From positions 6,546,501 through 6,610,500 of the forward strand of contig NZ_JADBEG010000001.1 in the NCBI RefSeq assembly GCF_014873755.1: a stretch of DNA of 64,000 nt, read 5' to 3'. Of this stretch, positions 37,400-47,566 are shown one piece after another; within the stretch, counting starts at the first letter, position 1; each line of letters starts with the position of its first letter. Position numbers and translations under genes: made by a program. The notes under the pieces are model-generated. The model saw only the letters and a list, made by a program, of their open reading frames with translations. It searched no databases and had not been told where the DNA came from. The DNA is from Amycolatopsis lexingtonensis. Its GTDB lineage: Bacteria; Actinomycetota; Actinomycetes; Mycobacteriales; Pseudonocardiaceae.

Positions 37400-37796
37400 C
37401 GCAGACAACAGTCCCAGTGTTACGCGTAGGTGTGCAAAGAACCCGGCTCGTGGTCGCCTCCACCTCGAACCGGTGACCGCTACCGTACCTTCGGTCCGCT
37501 CCGGGCCGACGCGCGCGGTGTTCCCGGGCGCGGCGTGACTCCCGGAGCCGCGAAAATACGGATTTTCCTGCAAACCCGCGGCCTTGGTCGACGATTCAAC
37601 GAGCGAACCGGGTCACGGGTACGAGATCCGTCGGAGGGACGGGTGCCGCGGCGGCGAACCGTCGCGGGGGCTGCCTCATCGGGCGCCGGAGTGTGATGGG
37701 GACCACACAGGTACGGGCCAGGGCGGTGCGCCCTGGCCCGTCGTCACCTGTATTCCGGCCGTGTCAGGATCGAGGAGAACTGCCGCGGGGACGGGG
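37400..37796. other. 397-bp intergenic region upstream of sigD
   Basis: No convincing gene on either strand. It should hold the sigD promoter at its left end and the bldM terminator (37714-37740) at its right end. Short open frames here lack codon bias. Confidence 0.55.
37714..37740 (-). terminator. Hairpin terminator after the BldM-like regulator gene
   Basis: CGGGCCAGGGC and GCCCTGGCCCG form a perfect 11-bp stem with loop GGTGC, 57 bases beyond the stop of the minus-strand regulator gene. Confidence 0.8.
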
Positions 37797-38393
37797 TCAG
37801 CTGACCAGGCCGCGGCGGAAGCCGTGAGCCACGGCCTGCGCGCGGTCGCGCACGCCGAGCTTCCGGAACAGCCGCCGGGCGTGGGTCTTCACCGTGTCCT
37901 CGGACAGGTAGAGCTCGCGGCCGATCTGGCCGTTGCTCTTGCCCTGGCTCATCCCGCGGAGCACCTGGAGCTCGCGCTCGGTCAGCTGGACGCCCGGGTC
38001 GGACGGCTGACGGGGCGCGGGCACCGAAGTGCTCGCGAGGGTGTGCGCGAGGGCGGCGACCAGCTCCGGCCGGGACGCGTCCCAGCGGAGGTAGCCGCGC
38101 GCACCGCCGGCGATCGCGGCGGCGATGCTGCCCGCGTCGTCCGGGGCGCCGAAGACGATGACGTTCGCCTGGGGGTTGGCCGAGACGAGCCGCCGGGTGG
38201 CTTCGACACCTGTCGGAACCGCGCGCTGCGTTCCGACCAGCACGACGTCGACGGGCTGACGGGAGTACCGGGCCAGCAGCTCGTCACCGTGCGCTACGCA
38301 GTCGATGCGACTGACCCCAGGGACCGCGGACATCACTCGGGTGAGCCCTTCACGGACACTGCGTCGGTCATCGCAGATCAAGACCGTCGTCAC
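37797..38393 (-). CDS. bldM: BldM-like atypical response regulator
   Basis: 198 residues, LuxR/NarL family. Acidic pair in VLICDDRRSVREGLTRV is kept, but the phosphoacceptor position (residue 54, in VVLVGTQRAV) is Gly instead of Asp. The conserved Lys region is also altered (YLRWDASRPELV). C-terminal helix-turn-helix is LTERELQVLRGMSQGKSNGQ, IGRELYLSEDTVKTHARRLF. This tail and the position beside sigD/guaB match Streptomyces BldM, which controls development and can pair with WhiI. GTG at 38393. Confidence 0.88.
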   Translation of the reverse strand: MTTVLICDDRRSVREGLTRVMSAVPGVSRIDCVAHGDELLARYSRQPVDVVLVGTQRAVPTGVEATRRLVSANPQANVIVFGAPDDAGSIAAAIAGGARGYLRWDASRPELVAALAHTLASTSVPAPRQPSDPGVQLTERELQVLRGMSQGKSNGQIGRELYLSEDTVKTHARRLFRKLGVRDRAQAVAHGFRRGLVS

Positions 38394-38524
38394 GGGGTTT
38401 CCTTCCTGCAGCCGGGTGACATTCCTCTTCCCCTATCGGACGCTTTAGCCCGAACCTTGACACGATCCGGTGGCTTTTTTTGAAGTTTCTTAGCCCGGAT
38501 GCCGGAACACCCCATTCCGACGGC

Positions 38525-39382
38525 TCAACCACCCGGGTCGGGCACCCATGGCGATTCCCCCGCGATCCTCCTCCCGCAAGGATCTGCGCTTCGTAACACT
38601 GCGTGCAACACCTGGGCGACTCTGAATCGATACTCCTCGGCGTGTCCTGGGCGCAGGTCGGCCGCGACGAGGGCGGCGGGCCACAAAAGTGAAAGCAGTT
38701 CGCATTCCTCCGCGGTCGCCATCGCATTTCCGACAAGACCGTCCGAAATCTCCCGGTGATCGGGACGCCCGGCCGCCCGCACGGCGACTGCCAGCACAAT
38801 CCCGGATTTCACCGCGTGCCGCCGCGCACCCCGCGCGAGCGCCGTTTCGAATGCGCGCTCGGCATGTGGGACGGCGTCAGCGCCCTGACCTGCGGCGAGC
38901 TCGATCTCGGCCCCCACCCAGCCCCCGCGGACGCAGGCCCGCCACCCGGCGTGCTGCTCGGCGGCCCGCGCGGCGAGCCGCCGGGCGGCCTTCTGCCGGC
39001 CCAGGGCGAGGTTGTCGGCGGCGAGGCCGAGGAGCGCGTCGGCCCGGGCGCCGGCGGCGTCGAGGCCGTCGGGGTCCGGGGCGGAGTCGAGGGTGGCGGC
39101 TTTGGCGAAGGCCTCGCCGTCGAGGGCGCGGGCCTGGCGGTGGCCGCCCAGCTGCCGCCGGTGAGAGGCGAGGGTGGCGGCGGCGAGGGCGGCGGTGAGG
39201 GGGTCGCGGTCTGCCCGGAGGCGGTCGAGGAGGGTCGCGGCGGCCGCGTAGCGGCCCTGGGCGCCGAGCACGATCGCGGCGAGCAGCCGCTCCCTTGGGC
39301 TGCCGCCGCTGCCGCGCAGGACGGCGGGATCGGGCAGCGGGTCACTCCCGAACGCGGCGGCCCTCAGGGCGGGTTCGTGCAC
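38525..39382 (-). CDS. Helical-repeat protein, Rv3415c-like
   Basis: 285 residues, Ala-, Arg- and Leu-rich, built of helix pairs resembling TPR repeats: ERLLAAIVLGAQGRYAAAAT, RADALLGLAADNLALGRQKA, HAERAFETALARGARRHAVK. No catalytic motif. GTG at 39382 with HEPALRAAAFGSDPLPDP as N-terminus. Its position between sigD/bldM and whiD matches the M. tuberculosis gene Rv3415c of unknown function, so it is called by synteny and architecture. Confidence 0.78.
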   Translation of the reverse strand: MHEPALRAAAFGSDPLPDPAVLRGSGGSPRERLLAAIVLGAQGRYAAAATLLDRLRADRDPLTAALAAATLASHRRQLGGHRQARALDGEAFAKAATLDSAPDPDGLDAAGARADALLGLAADNLALGRQKAARRLAARAAEQHAGWRACVRGGWVGAEIELAAGQGADAVPHAERAFETALARGARRHAVKSGIVLAVAVRAAGRPDHREISDGLVGNAMATAEECELLSLLWPAALVAADLRPGHAEEYRFRVAQVLHAVLRSADPCGRRIAGESPWVPDPGG

Positions 39383-39513
39383 CCGTCCTTTCTAGCGGTT
39401 CCCACCGACAGAAACATGATCGAACTGCCGCCGGCCGCCCCGGACCGGAGGACTCCCCCTGCCGGTGACGACAGCTCCGCCAAGGTCGCCGGCAACACCG
39501 GCCCGAAAACGTC

Positions 39514-39763
39514 ATGAACGGGTCGTTCACCGCACCCGACGTCAGGGCTCCGGCAAAGTCGCGTCGGTGCAGCCCGCAGCGGTGCACCAGCGTCTTGAAT
39601 GACTCATTCAGGACCTCCGAAGACCTGAATGAGTCATTCAGGACGTCGGGCGAGCGGGGCACCGACGGCGGAGCGGCCCGGCCGCGTGACTTTGCCGGGA
39701 CCCCGGCCGTGATGTCGTGAACGACTCGTTCAGGTCGTCTGGTGAGGTGAACGACCCGTTCAT
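39514..39763. repeat. Nested-palindrome intergenic repeat, copy B
   Basis: Fills the 479-bp gap between the helical-repeat gene and the MerR gene. About 120 bp in the middle (GGCTCCGGCAAAGTCGCG onward through the two TGAATGA(C/G)TCATTCA dyads at 39596-39610 and 39626-39640) match copy A with a few substitutions. Outer dyads are ATGAACGGGTCGTTCAC (39514-39530), GTGAACGACTCGTTCAG (39717-39733) and an extra GTGAACGACCCGTTCAT (39747-39763). The CCGGCAAAGTC arms are again inverted around the centre. Confidence 0.85.
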
Positions 39764-39861
39764 GACGTCCCCGCGACGCCGAGCAGACCGCGCGACCGCG
39801 AGCCGAGTCCCCGCGCACCAGCCCGGCCGCCACCCGGGCGGCGAACAGGCCGAGGGCACAG

Positions 39862-40869
39862 CTAGTGGCGCCCGCCCACCAGGACGTGCTCGATGCGGTC
39901 CGCCGCGCCCGGCAGGTCGGCCAGCAGCTCCACCTTGTCCGGCAGCGCCGCCGGGTCCCACCCCGGGCCGCACGCGAACAGCCGGATCCGCTGCCGTCCC
40001 CGTGAGACCCGCGCGAACAGCCGCGTGTCCGCGACGCCGCGCCGGTTCGCCCACAGGACCACCGCGGCCGGCGCGCTCCGCCGCACCGCCACCGCCAGGA
40101 CCTCCGCCGGCAGCGGGACGCCGAAGAGCTGGGCGCCGATCCGCCGTCCGGCCAGCGACGCCGCCAGCGCGTACATCGGCATGCTGTCGCGTTCCTCCGG
40201 GACGCAGCCGAGCAGCACCGGGCGGGTGTTGCGGGGCTCGTCCAGCACCGGGGTCGCGCGCACCAGGGCCGCGAACACGCACTCCGCGAGCAGGTACTCG
40301 ACCTCCGCCCCCGCGCTCACCCCGCGCCAGCGGGCGCCCAGCGCCGACAGCACCGGCTCGAGCACGCCGGTCCACGCGGGGAGCACGCCGAGTTCGGTGA
40401 TCGTGTCCGCGAGCATGCGCTGAACCGCGCCGACGTCCATCGCCAGCGCCGCCGTGCTCAGCCGGCGGGCGAGCCGGGAGCGGATCTCCGAACCGTCGTC
40501 GGCCACCGCCGCGCCGGCGGGTTCCGCGGGCTCCTCCGGCTGCGGCGGCCCGGAGCGCGGCATCTGCTCGAGGGCGTACTTCGCGGCTTCGGCCGTCGAA
40601 GCGCCGCTGAGGAGCGCTCGCTGCATCAGTTCGAGCCGGCCGATGTCGGAGCTGCCGTAGCGGCGGTGGCGGCCGTCCGTGTGGCGGCTGGGGCCCAGCC
40701 CGTAGCGGCGGTCCCAGGTTCGGAGGGTGGACGGGGCGACCCCGAGCCGGCGGGCGACGGAGGCCACCGGCAGGGTGGGTTCTTCGGTGCCCGACCCAGC
40801 TCCCACGAGCCTCAATATCCAGGCACTCAGCGGAGTCGGCAACCGGAGGCGAAATGCCTGCTCACACAT
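39862..40869 (-). CDS. MerR-type regulator with degenerate cobalamin-binding domain
   Basis: About 335 residues. N-terminal MerR helix-turn-helix (VASVARRLGVAPSTLRTWDR then RYGLGPSRHTDGRHRRY). The C-terminal half has the CarH/LitR-type layout: helical bundle with DVGAVQRMLADTITELGVLP, then a Rossmann-like domain RPVLLGCVPEERDSMPMYAL. The W-X9-EH signature reads WRGVSAGAEVEY (His to Tyr), and the axial-ligand His of E-x-H reads ERD. B12 binding is therefore doubtful. Start uncertain; ATG at 40869 is used, with alternatives at 40914 and 40806. Confidence 0.85.
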   Translation of the reverse strand: MCEQAFRLRLPTPLSAWILRLVGAGSGTEEPTLPVASVARRLGVAPSTLRTWDRRYGLGPSRHTDGRHRRYGSSDIGRLELMQRALLSGASTAEAAKYALEQMPRSGPPQPEEPAEPAGAAVADDGSEIRSRLARRLSTAALAMDVGAVQRMLADTITELGVLPAWTGVLEPVLSALGARWRGVSAGAEVEYLLAECVFAALVRATPVLDEPRNTRPVLLGCVPEERDSMPMYALAASLAGRRIGAQLFGVPLPAEVLAVAVRRSAPAAVVLWANRRGVADTRLFARVSRGRQRIRLFACGPGWDPAALPDKVELLADLPGAADRIEHVLVGGRH

Positions 40870-41015
40870 CCGGGGGATGCCTAACGGCTGAATCAGGCCG
40901 GATCGCTTGAACAACTATTGGCGCGCTTCTAACGTTACCGCCGTTGCACCGAATGGAGTATCGGCACCACAGCAGAGCAGCTAGCGGCATCGACCGATTG
41001 ACGGAGGCGGTCAGG

Positions 41016-41318
41016 ATGGCAGACACGCGCAGGCTCCCAGGACCCAACGCCGACATGTGGGACTGGCAGCTCGAAGGGTCGTGCCGGGGGATGGACAGCG
41101 CGTCCTTCTTTCACCCGGACGGCGAGCGCGGCCCGGCGCGGGCACGGCGGGAGGCCAGGGCGAAGGCGGTCTGCCTGAGCTGCCCCGTCCTGGAGATGTG
41201 CCGCAGCCACGCGCTGGCGGTGCACGAGCCCTACGGCATCTGGGGCGGGCTCTCGGAGTCCGAACGCGAGCACCTCATCAAGTCCGACAAACGCGCGCTC
41301 AGCATGTCCGGCGGCTGA
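41016..41318 (+). CDS. whiD: WhiB-family Fe-S regulator, WhiD/WhiB3 type
   Basis: 100 residues. N-terminus RLPGPNADMWDWQLEGSCRG supplies the first Cys; ARAKAVCLSCPVLEMCRSHA supplies the other three (C-X2-C-X5-C) for the [4Fe-4S] cluster; the turn is EPYGIWGGLSESER. ATG at 41016 with GGAGG eight bases upstream. The sequence is close to Streptomyces WhiD and M. tuberculosis WhiB3, redox-responsive partners of the primary sigma factor. Its position next to groEL is the mycobacterial one. Confidence 0.95.
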   Translation: MADTRRLPGPNADMWDWQLEGSCRGMDSASFFHPDGERGPARARREARAKAVCLSCPVLEMCRSHALAVHEPYGIWGGLSESEREHLIKSDKRALSMSGG

Positions 41319-41334
41319 GCGCCCCACAGACATC

Positions 41335-41366
41335 GGAGGGCGGCACCGGGTGGGGTGCCGCCCTCC
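41335..41366. terminator. Strong hairpin after whiD
   Basis: GGAGGGCGGCACC and GGTGCCGCCCTCC form a perfect 13-bp stem with a 6-base loop, 17 bases after the whiD stop and between convergent genes. Confidence 0.9.
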
Positions 41367-41393
41367 GTGCTTTCCGGAGTGCTTCCGGACAGC

Positions 41394-41433
41394 GGAACGG
41401 GGCGGCACCCCAGCAGGAGTGCCGCCCCGTTCC
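41394..41433. terminator. Strong hairpin after groEL
   Basis: GGAACGGGGCGGCAC and GTGCCGCCCCGTTCC form a perfect 15-bp stem with a 10-base loop, 8 bases beyond the groEL stop. It shares the GGCGGCAC/GTGCCGCC core with the neighbouring hairpin. Confidence 0.9.
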
Positions 41434-41440
41434 GTCGAAC

Positions 41441-43133
<1,693 letters not shown>

Positions 43134-43152
43134 CATGCGCTGCGAGCGGACG

Positions 43153-43446
43153 TCAGTTGATGACGGCCAGCACGTCGCGGGCGGACAGGATGAGGTAGTC
43201 CTCACCGTTGTACTTGACCTCGGTGCCGCCGTACTTCGAGTAGATGACGACGTCGCCGACGTTCACGTCCAGCGGGACGCGGTTGCCCTTGTCGTCGATC
43301 CGGCCCGGGCCCACGGCCAGAACCTTGCCCTCCTGGGGCTTCTCCTTGGCGGTGTCGGGGATGACGAGGCCGGAAGCGGTCGTCTCCTCGGCCTCGCTCG
43401 TCTGGACAACGATCTTGTCCTCGAGCGGCTTGATGTTCACGCTCAC
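43153..43446 (-). CDS. groES: 10-kDa co-chaperonin GroES
   Basis: 97 residues. [20 protein letters not shown], mobile-loop region [40 protein letters not shown], and [20 protein letters not shown] near the end. GTG at 43446 is chosen for GGAGG eight bases upstream and correct family length. Caps GroEL in protein folding. Confidence 0.97.
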   Translation of the reverse strand: MSVNIKPLEDKIVVQTSEAEETTASGLVIPDTAKEKPQEGKVLAVGPGRIDDKGNRVPLDVNVGDVVIYSKYGGTEVKYNGEDYLILSARDVLAVIN

Positions 43447-43543
43447 CGGGTTGACCTCCACGGTCGTCGAAAGCGTTGGCAGGATGTGGTTACGGCTCTA
43501 CCACCCCCGCCGTCGCGGGTGCCGGGGCTGTCGGGCCGTGCGA

Positions 43544-43570
43544 TTAGCACTCTAGCCACGTGAGTGCCAG
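43544..43570 (-). promoter_or_regulatory. CIRCE element (HrcA operator) of groESL
   Basis: TTAGCACTC-N9-GAGTGCCAG matches the consensus TTAGCACTC-N9-GAGTGCTAA at 16 of 18 positions. On the minus strand a TTGCGA -35 (43573-43578) and TAGAGT -10 (43549-43554) with an 18-base spacer flank and overlap it, so HrcA binding would block this promoter. It lies about 100 bp before groES. Confidence 0.93.
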
Positions 43571-43754
43571 CTTCGCAAGGAGGGTCCACCCGGCGTGCCG
43601 AAACGCCGCACGCAAGGGCCTGACCGGCGGTTTCCCGTCAGGAGGCCGTCTCCCCGGTGTTGAACGATCGAAGACGAGGAGCGGGCACAACCCTTACCCC
43701 CAGCGTGAGTTTCTGGTTAGGTTCTGACGTCTGGCACCTGAACCCTGGGGGTTT

Positions 43755-45629
43755 ATGCCCATGCCTACCCGTCCCCTCCCGAGAACCGCGGCGCTCATCG
43801 CCGCCGTCACGCTCCTCTCCGGCCTGGCCACCGCGACGGCCCAAGCCGACACCACGAGCCAACGCCAACGCGACTTCACCGCCGCCGCGAACGAGTTCGG
43901 CGTCCCCGAGAACGTCCTGCTCGGCGTCTCCTACCTGGAGTCCCGCTGGGACTTCAACGCCGGAACACCCAGCACCTCCGCCGGGTACGGCCCGATGCAC
44001 CTCACCGACGTGCGCGAAGCCGGGGTGGCCACCACCCACCACGACGAAGGCACCGAGGACCCACGCGGCGACGACGCCCGCCCCGCCCTGCACCCGCAGG
44101 CCGGCCCCGCCGCCCCACCACCGGGGCTGCAGACCGTCGACGAAGCCGCACAGCTGCTGAAGACCGACGCGCGGACGCTCCGCACCGACGCCACCCAGAA
44201 CATCCGCGGCGGCGCCGCCCTGCTCGCGAAGTACCACGCCGGCCAGACCGGGTGGTACGACGCCGTCGCGCGGTACAGCGGCTCCACCGGCGACGCCGCG
44301 CAGGCCTTCGCCGACGAGGTCTTCGAGACCATCAAGACCGGCGTCGCCCGGACCACCGACGACGGCCAACAGGTCACCCTCGCCGCCGCCCCGGACACCC
44401 CAGTGCCCGCGCACGCGGGGAACCCCTCGAACGTCGAGTGCCCGCGGACCGTCGCCTGCGAGTCCGTTCCCGCTCCCTACCAGGAGCTGCCGGGCGACGA
44501 CTACGGCAACCACGACCTCGCCGACCGGCCGGCGAGCCAGAAGATCGACCACATCGTCATCCACGACACCGAGGGCTACTGGGACAGCGTCCTCAAACTG
44601 GCCCAGGACCCGACGTACGTGAGCTGGCACTACACGATCCGCTCCACCGACGGCCTGATCGCGCAGCACGTGCCGACCAAGGACGTCGCGTGGCACGCCG
44701 GCAACTGGTACGTCAACGCCAAGTCCATCGGCATCGAGCACGAGGGCTTCGCCGCGAAGGGCACCTGGTACACCGAGGCGATGTACCGCTCGAGCTCGAA
44801 GCTCGTCGGCTACCTCGCGCGCAAGTACGGCATCCCGCTCGACCGCGCGCACATCATCGGCCACGACAACGTGCCGGGCACGGTCCCGTCGACGATCAAG
44901 GGCATGCACTGGGACCCGGGCCCCTACTGGGACTGGTCGCACTACTTCGACCTGCTGGGCGCGCCACTCGGCGGGTTCGGGCTGCCCGGTTCGTCGCTGG
45001 TCACCATCGACCCGGACTTCGCGAAGAACCAGCCCGTGTTCACCGGCTGCGACAGCCCCGGGACGCCGTGCGCGCCGCGGGGTTCGGAGGCGGTCGTGCT
45101 GCACTCGGAGCCGAGTGAGTCTTCGCCGCTGCTGAAGGACGTCGGCCTGCACACCGACGGCACACCCTCCACAATGGACGTTTCGGACGTCGGCAGCCGG
45201 GTGGCGACCGGGCAGCAGTACGCCGTCGCGGACGTCAGCGGCGACTGGACGGCGATCTGGTACCTCGGGCAGAAGGGGTGGTTCCACAACCCCCGCGGCG
45301 CCCGCGTGGCCAAGCCCGCGTTCGGCTGGGTCGCGACGCCGAAGCCGGGTCTCGCGACCGTGCCGGTTTACGGCCGCGCCTACCCCGAGCCGGGGGCCTA
45401 CCCGGCGAACGTGACCGTGCAGGCCATCACGCCGTTGCCGTACACGCTGGCCGCGGGCCAGAAGTACTCGTCGGCGGGCACGGTGGGCTCGGAGTACTAC
45501 TGGGCGACCACCTTCGACGTGGCCGACCACGTGGTGGTGAAGGGCAAGCTGAAGTACGTCCAGATCCAGTTCGGGCACCGGATCGCGTTCGTCAAGGCGG
45601 ACGACGTCCGGATCGTCCCGGCGTTCTAG
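43755..45629 (+). CDS. Secreted peptidoglycan hydrolase: lytic transglycosylase-like plus N-acetylmuramoyl-L-alanine amidase
   Basis: 624 residues. Signal peptide about 1-32 (ALIAAVTLLSGLATATAQA-D). An SLT/lysozyme-like region (about 38-200) has NVLLGVSYLESRWDFNAGTP with a candidate catalytic Glu, and AGYGPMHLTD. The amidase_2 domain (about 255-395) has zinc ligands in HIVIHDTEGYW, HIIGHDNVPG and MHWDPGP. The C-terminal part (about 440-624) holds SH3-like segments (AVVLHSEPSESSPLL, ATVPVYGRAYPE). ATG at 43755; a second in-frame ATG lies six bases on. Monocistronic. Confidence 0.92.
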   Translation: MPMPTRPLPRTAALIAAVTLLSGLATATAQADTTSQRQRDFTAAANEFGVPENVLLGVSYLESRWDFNAGTPSTSAGYGPMHLTDVREAGVATTHHDEGTEDPRGDDARPALHPQAGPAAPPPGLQTVDEAAQLLKTDARTLRTDATQNIRGGAALLAKYHAGQTGWYDAVARYSGSTGDAAQAFADEVFETIKTGVARTTDDGQQVTLAAAPDTPVPAHAGNPSNVECPRTVACESVPAPYQELPGDDYGNHDLADRPASQKIDHIVIHDTEGYWDSVLKLAQDPTYVSWHYTIRSTDGLIAQHVPTKDVAWHAGNWYVNAKSIGIEHEGFAAKGTWYTEAMYRSSSKLVGYLARKYGIPLDRAHIIGHDNVPGTVPSTIKGMHWDPGPYWDWSHYFDLLGAPLGGFGLPGSSLVTIDPDFAKNQPVFTGCDSPGTPCAPRGSEAVVLHSEPSESSPLLKDVGLHTDGTPSTMDVSDVGSRVATGQQYAVADVSGDWTAIWYLGQKGWFHNPRGARVAKPAFGWVATPKPGLATVPVYGRAYPEPGAYPANVTVQAITPLPYTLAAGQKYSSAGTVGSEYYWATTFDVADHVVVKGKLKYVQIQFGHRIAFVKADDVRIVPAF

Positions 45630-45642
45630 ACCGGCCGGCGGA

Positions 45643-45669
45643 GGTCGCGCTCACGCGTCGAGCGCGACC
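45643..45669. terminator. Hairpin terminator between convergent amidase and GT2 genes
   Basis: GGTCGCGCT and AGCGCGACC form a perfect 9-bp stem with a 9-base loop. It starts 13 bases after the amidase stop and overlaps the end of the glycosyltransferase gene. Confidence 0.65.
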
Positions 45670-47027
45670 TTCGCCCCCGCCGCCTGTTCGGTGTTGCGGC
45701 GCGTCTTCGCCCAGCCGTTGCGGCCGCGGACCAGCCGGAACAGCGCCCGCCACGACGTCACGTAGAACGTGTAGATGTAGGCCGCGTACGCGAAGCCGAG
45801 ACCGATGCCGCGCAGGATGTTCTTGCTGCGCAAGCACTTCAGCTGGTAGATCGGGCCCCAGACGAGGAACGGCAGCAGCCCGAACGAGCCGTAGATGGCG
45901 AACAGGATCCAGGCGCCGCCGGTGAACCACGTCCACATCTGCGCCGGGTCGCCCGCGGTGCTCACCACCAGCAGGACGAACGGGATCGGGTAGAGCAGCG
46001 AGCCGAGCAGCTGCAGCCACGGCTGGGCGAGGTAGTACATCATCTCCGCCGCCCCGAGCGTGCTGACGTGCGGCGAATCCCAGATCCGGCGCAGGTACCG
46101 CGCGCACTGCATGGTGCCCTGGCCCCACCTGGTGCGCTGCACCAGGAACCGCCGCAGGCTGTACAGACCCTCTTGCGCCACATGGGAATCCGGGGTGAAC
46201 CCGGTGCGCCAGCCTTCGGTGAGCAGGTGGACGCCGAGTTCGAAGTCCTCCAGCAGCGAGCCGCGCCACGGCTCTTCGGTGCTGCCCGCGATCGAGTCCA
46301 GCGCCGTCAGCCGGGTGAACTGGCCGTTGCCGCCCATCGAGATCGTGCCGGTGAAGCCGCGGGACGTCTGGATCGCCGCGATCGCCGTCCGGAACTCCAG
46401 GTCCTGCAGCTGCGCCAGCTTCAGGCCGAACCAGCGGCCGACCGGGTTGCGCGACGGCGGCGGCGTCGAAACGTTGCTCATCCAGACGTCGAGCTGCACC
46501 GCGCCGATCTCCGGGTCGCCGAAGAGGTGGTCCGCCGCGCAGACCTCCAGGCAGTTCGGCGCCGGGCGGCCATCGGCGTCGACGACCACCACGACTACGT
46601 CGTCGCGCGAGGGGTCCGGGCCCATCCAGTCGTTCAGCGCGCGGTAGGCCGCGTTGAGGGCGTCCCCCTTGCCGGTCCTGGCTTCGGGCCGCGTGCGCGG
46701 CACCAGGTGCAGGTACGGGTCGTACCCGCCGTGGCGGCGCCACAGCATCCGGACGACGCGGGCGGTGCGGTCCTCCGAGTCGTCGTCGACGACCCAGACG
46801 TGCGCCTTGCGGAACGTCGTGCGCAGGTAGCGGATCGTCTCGCGGATGACCGTCTGCTCGTCGCGGCACGGGACGAAGAAGTGCCACGTGAACTCGGCCG
46901 GGTCGCCGACCGGGGCGGGTTTGCGGCGCAGGTAGGGCACGACGATGACGACGACGTAGACCAGGAACGCCACGCTCATCGTGAGCGCGAAAGCCTGCGT
47001 GATGGCCAGCAGGACCTTGACGCTCAT
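45651..47027 (-). CDS. Membrane GT2-family glycosyltransferase of an exosortase locus
   Basis: 458 residues. An N-terminal span (about 5-32) is followed by a cytoplasmic GT-A domain: FVPCRDEQTVIRETIRYL, VVDDDSEDRT, DxD-like VVDADGRPAP, EDFELG, and QRTRW (QxxRW of processive GT2 enzymes). Four or so C-terminal spans follow from about 330. Cellulose/hyaluronan-synthase-like architecture suggests polymerisation or transfer of a sugar at the membrane. ATG at 47027 overlaps the exosortase stop as ATGA, so the two are translationally coupled. Confidence 0.92.
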   Translation of the reverse strand: MSVKVLLAITQAFALTMSVAFLVYVVVIVVPYLRRKPAPVGDPAEFTWHFFVPCRDEQTVIRETIRYLRTTFRKAHVWVVDDDSEDRTARVVRMLWRRHGGYDPYLHLVPRTRPEARTGKGDALNAAYRALNDWMGPDPSRDDVVVVVVDADGRPAPNCLEVCAADHLFGDPEIGAVQLDVWMSNVSTPPPSRNPVGRWFGLKLAQLQDLEFRTAIAAIQTSRGFTGTISMGGNGQFTRLTALDSIAGSTEEPWRGSLLEDFELGVHLLTEGWRTGFTPDSHVAQEGLYSLRRFLVQRTRWGQGTMQCARYLRRIWDSPHVSTLGAAEMMYYLAQPWLQLLGSLLYPIPFVLLVVSTAGDPAQMWTWFTGGAWILFAIYGSFGLLPFLVWGPIYQLKCLRSKNILRGIGLGFAYAAYIYTFYVTSWRALFRLVRGRNGWAKTRRNTEQAAGAKVALDA

Positions 47028-47566
47028 GCCTTCTTCTTCCGCGTGGCCAGCCAGACGAACAGGACGAGCGAGACGGCGCCGCCGAACACGCTGACCATCG
47101 AGCCGAGCAGCGTGTGACCCCAGTAGTAGCCCTCGTCGGTGCCGTAGGAGTGCACCAGCCCGACGATGGTGAGAATGCGCAGCTGGTTCACCAGCACGAC
47201 GACGAGCGCGGAAATACCGAGCGAAAAGAAGAGCCGCTTCGCATTCGCGGGTCGGAAGTACAACATGATCATGGTCACAACGATCAGCGGCAGCAAAAGG
47301 AACGCCGAAGAACATTCCGGCGTCATTCTCAACCCGAACGGAGTAGCGCTCGTCAACCCAAAGTAAACGGACTCCCGATCGGGAGCGACATAAACACCCG
47401 ATGTAGTGATGACGTCGAGGATCGCGCCCGCGAGCCGCACTTCCAGCTCGCGGTAGAACCGCTCGGCCAGCACCACCACGGCACCCGCGGCCGCCAGCGC
47501 GCTCAGCGCGATGACCAGCGGGAACCGTGCCATACCTGCGTTCGGAGCGCTCGCTACGGCCACGAC
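47024..47566 (-). CDS. Exosortase-like transpeptidase (probable exosortase P)
   Basis: 180 residues with about five membrane helices. The exosortase/archaeosortase catalytic triad is recognisable: Cys in MTPECSSAFLLLP (about residue 84), Arg in NQLRILTIVG (about 129) and His in YYWGHTLLGS (about 150), each at a membrane-helix end. These enzymes cleave C-terminal sorting signals made of a short motif, a membrane span and basic residues. GTG at 47566 with AGAGGA five bases upstream. Coupled to the GT2 gene and divergent from a gene whose product carries a matching C-terminal signal. The subtype P assignment is from memory. Confidence 0.82.
   Translation of the reverse strand, partial: VVAVASAPNAGMARFPLVIALSALAAAGAVVVLAERFYRELEVRLAGAILDVITTSGVYVAPDRESVYFGLTSATPFGLRMTPECSSAFLLLPLIVVTMIMLYFRPANAKRLFFSLGISALVVVLVNQLRILTIVGLVHSYGTDEGYYWGHTLLGSMVSVFGGAVSLVLFVWLATRKKKA

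Noticed and set aside
37430..37696. Plus-strand frame upstream of sigD
   Set aside because: Arg/Gly/Pro-rich, no ribosome-binding site, overlaps the expected sigD promoter region.
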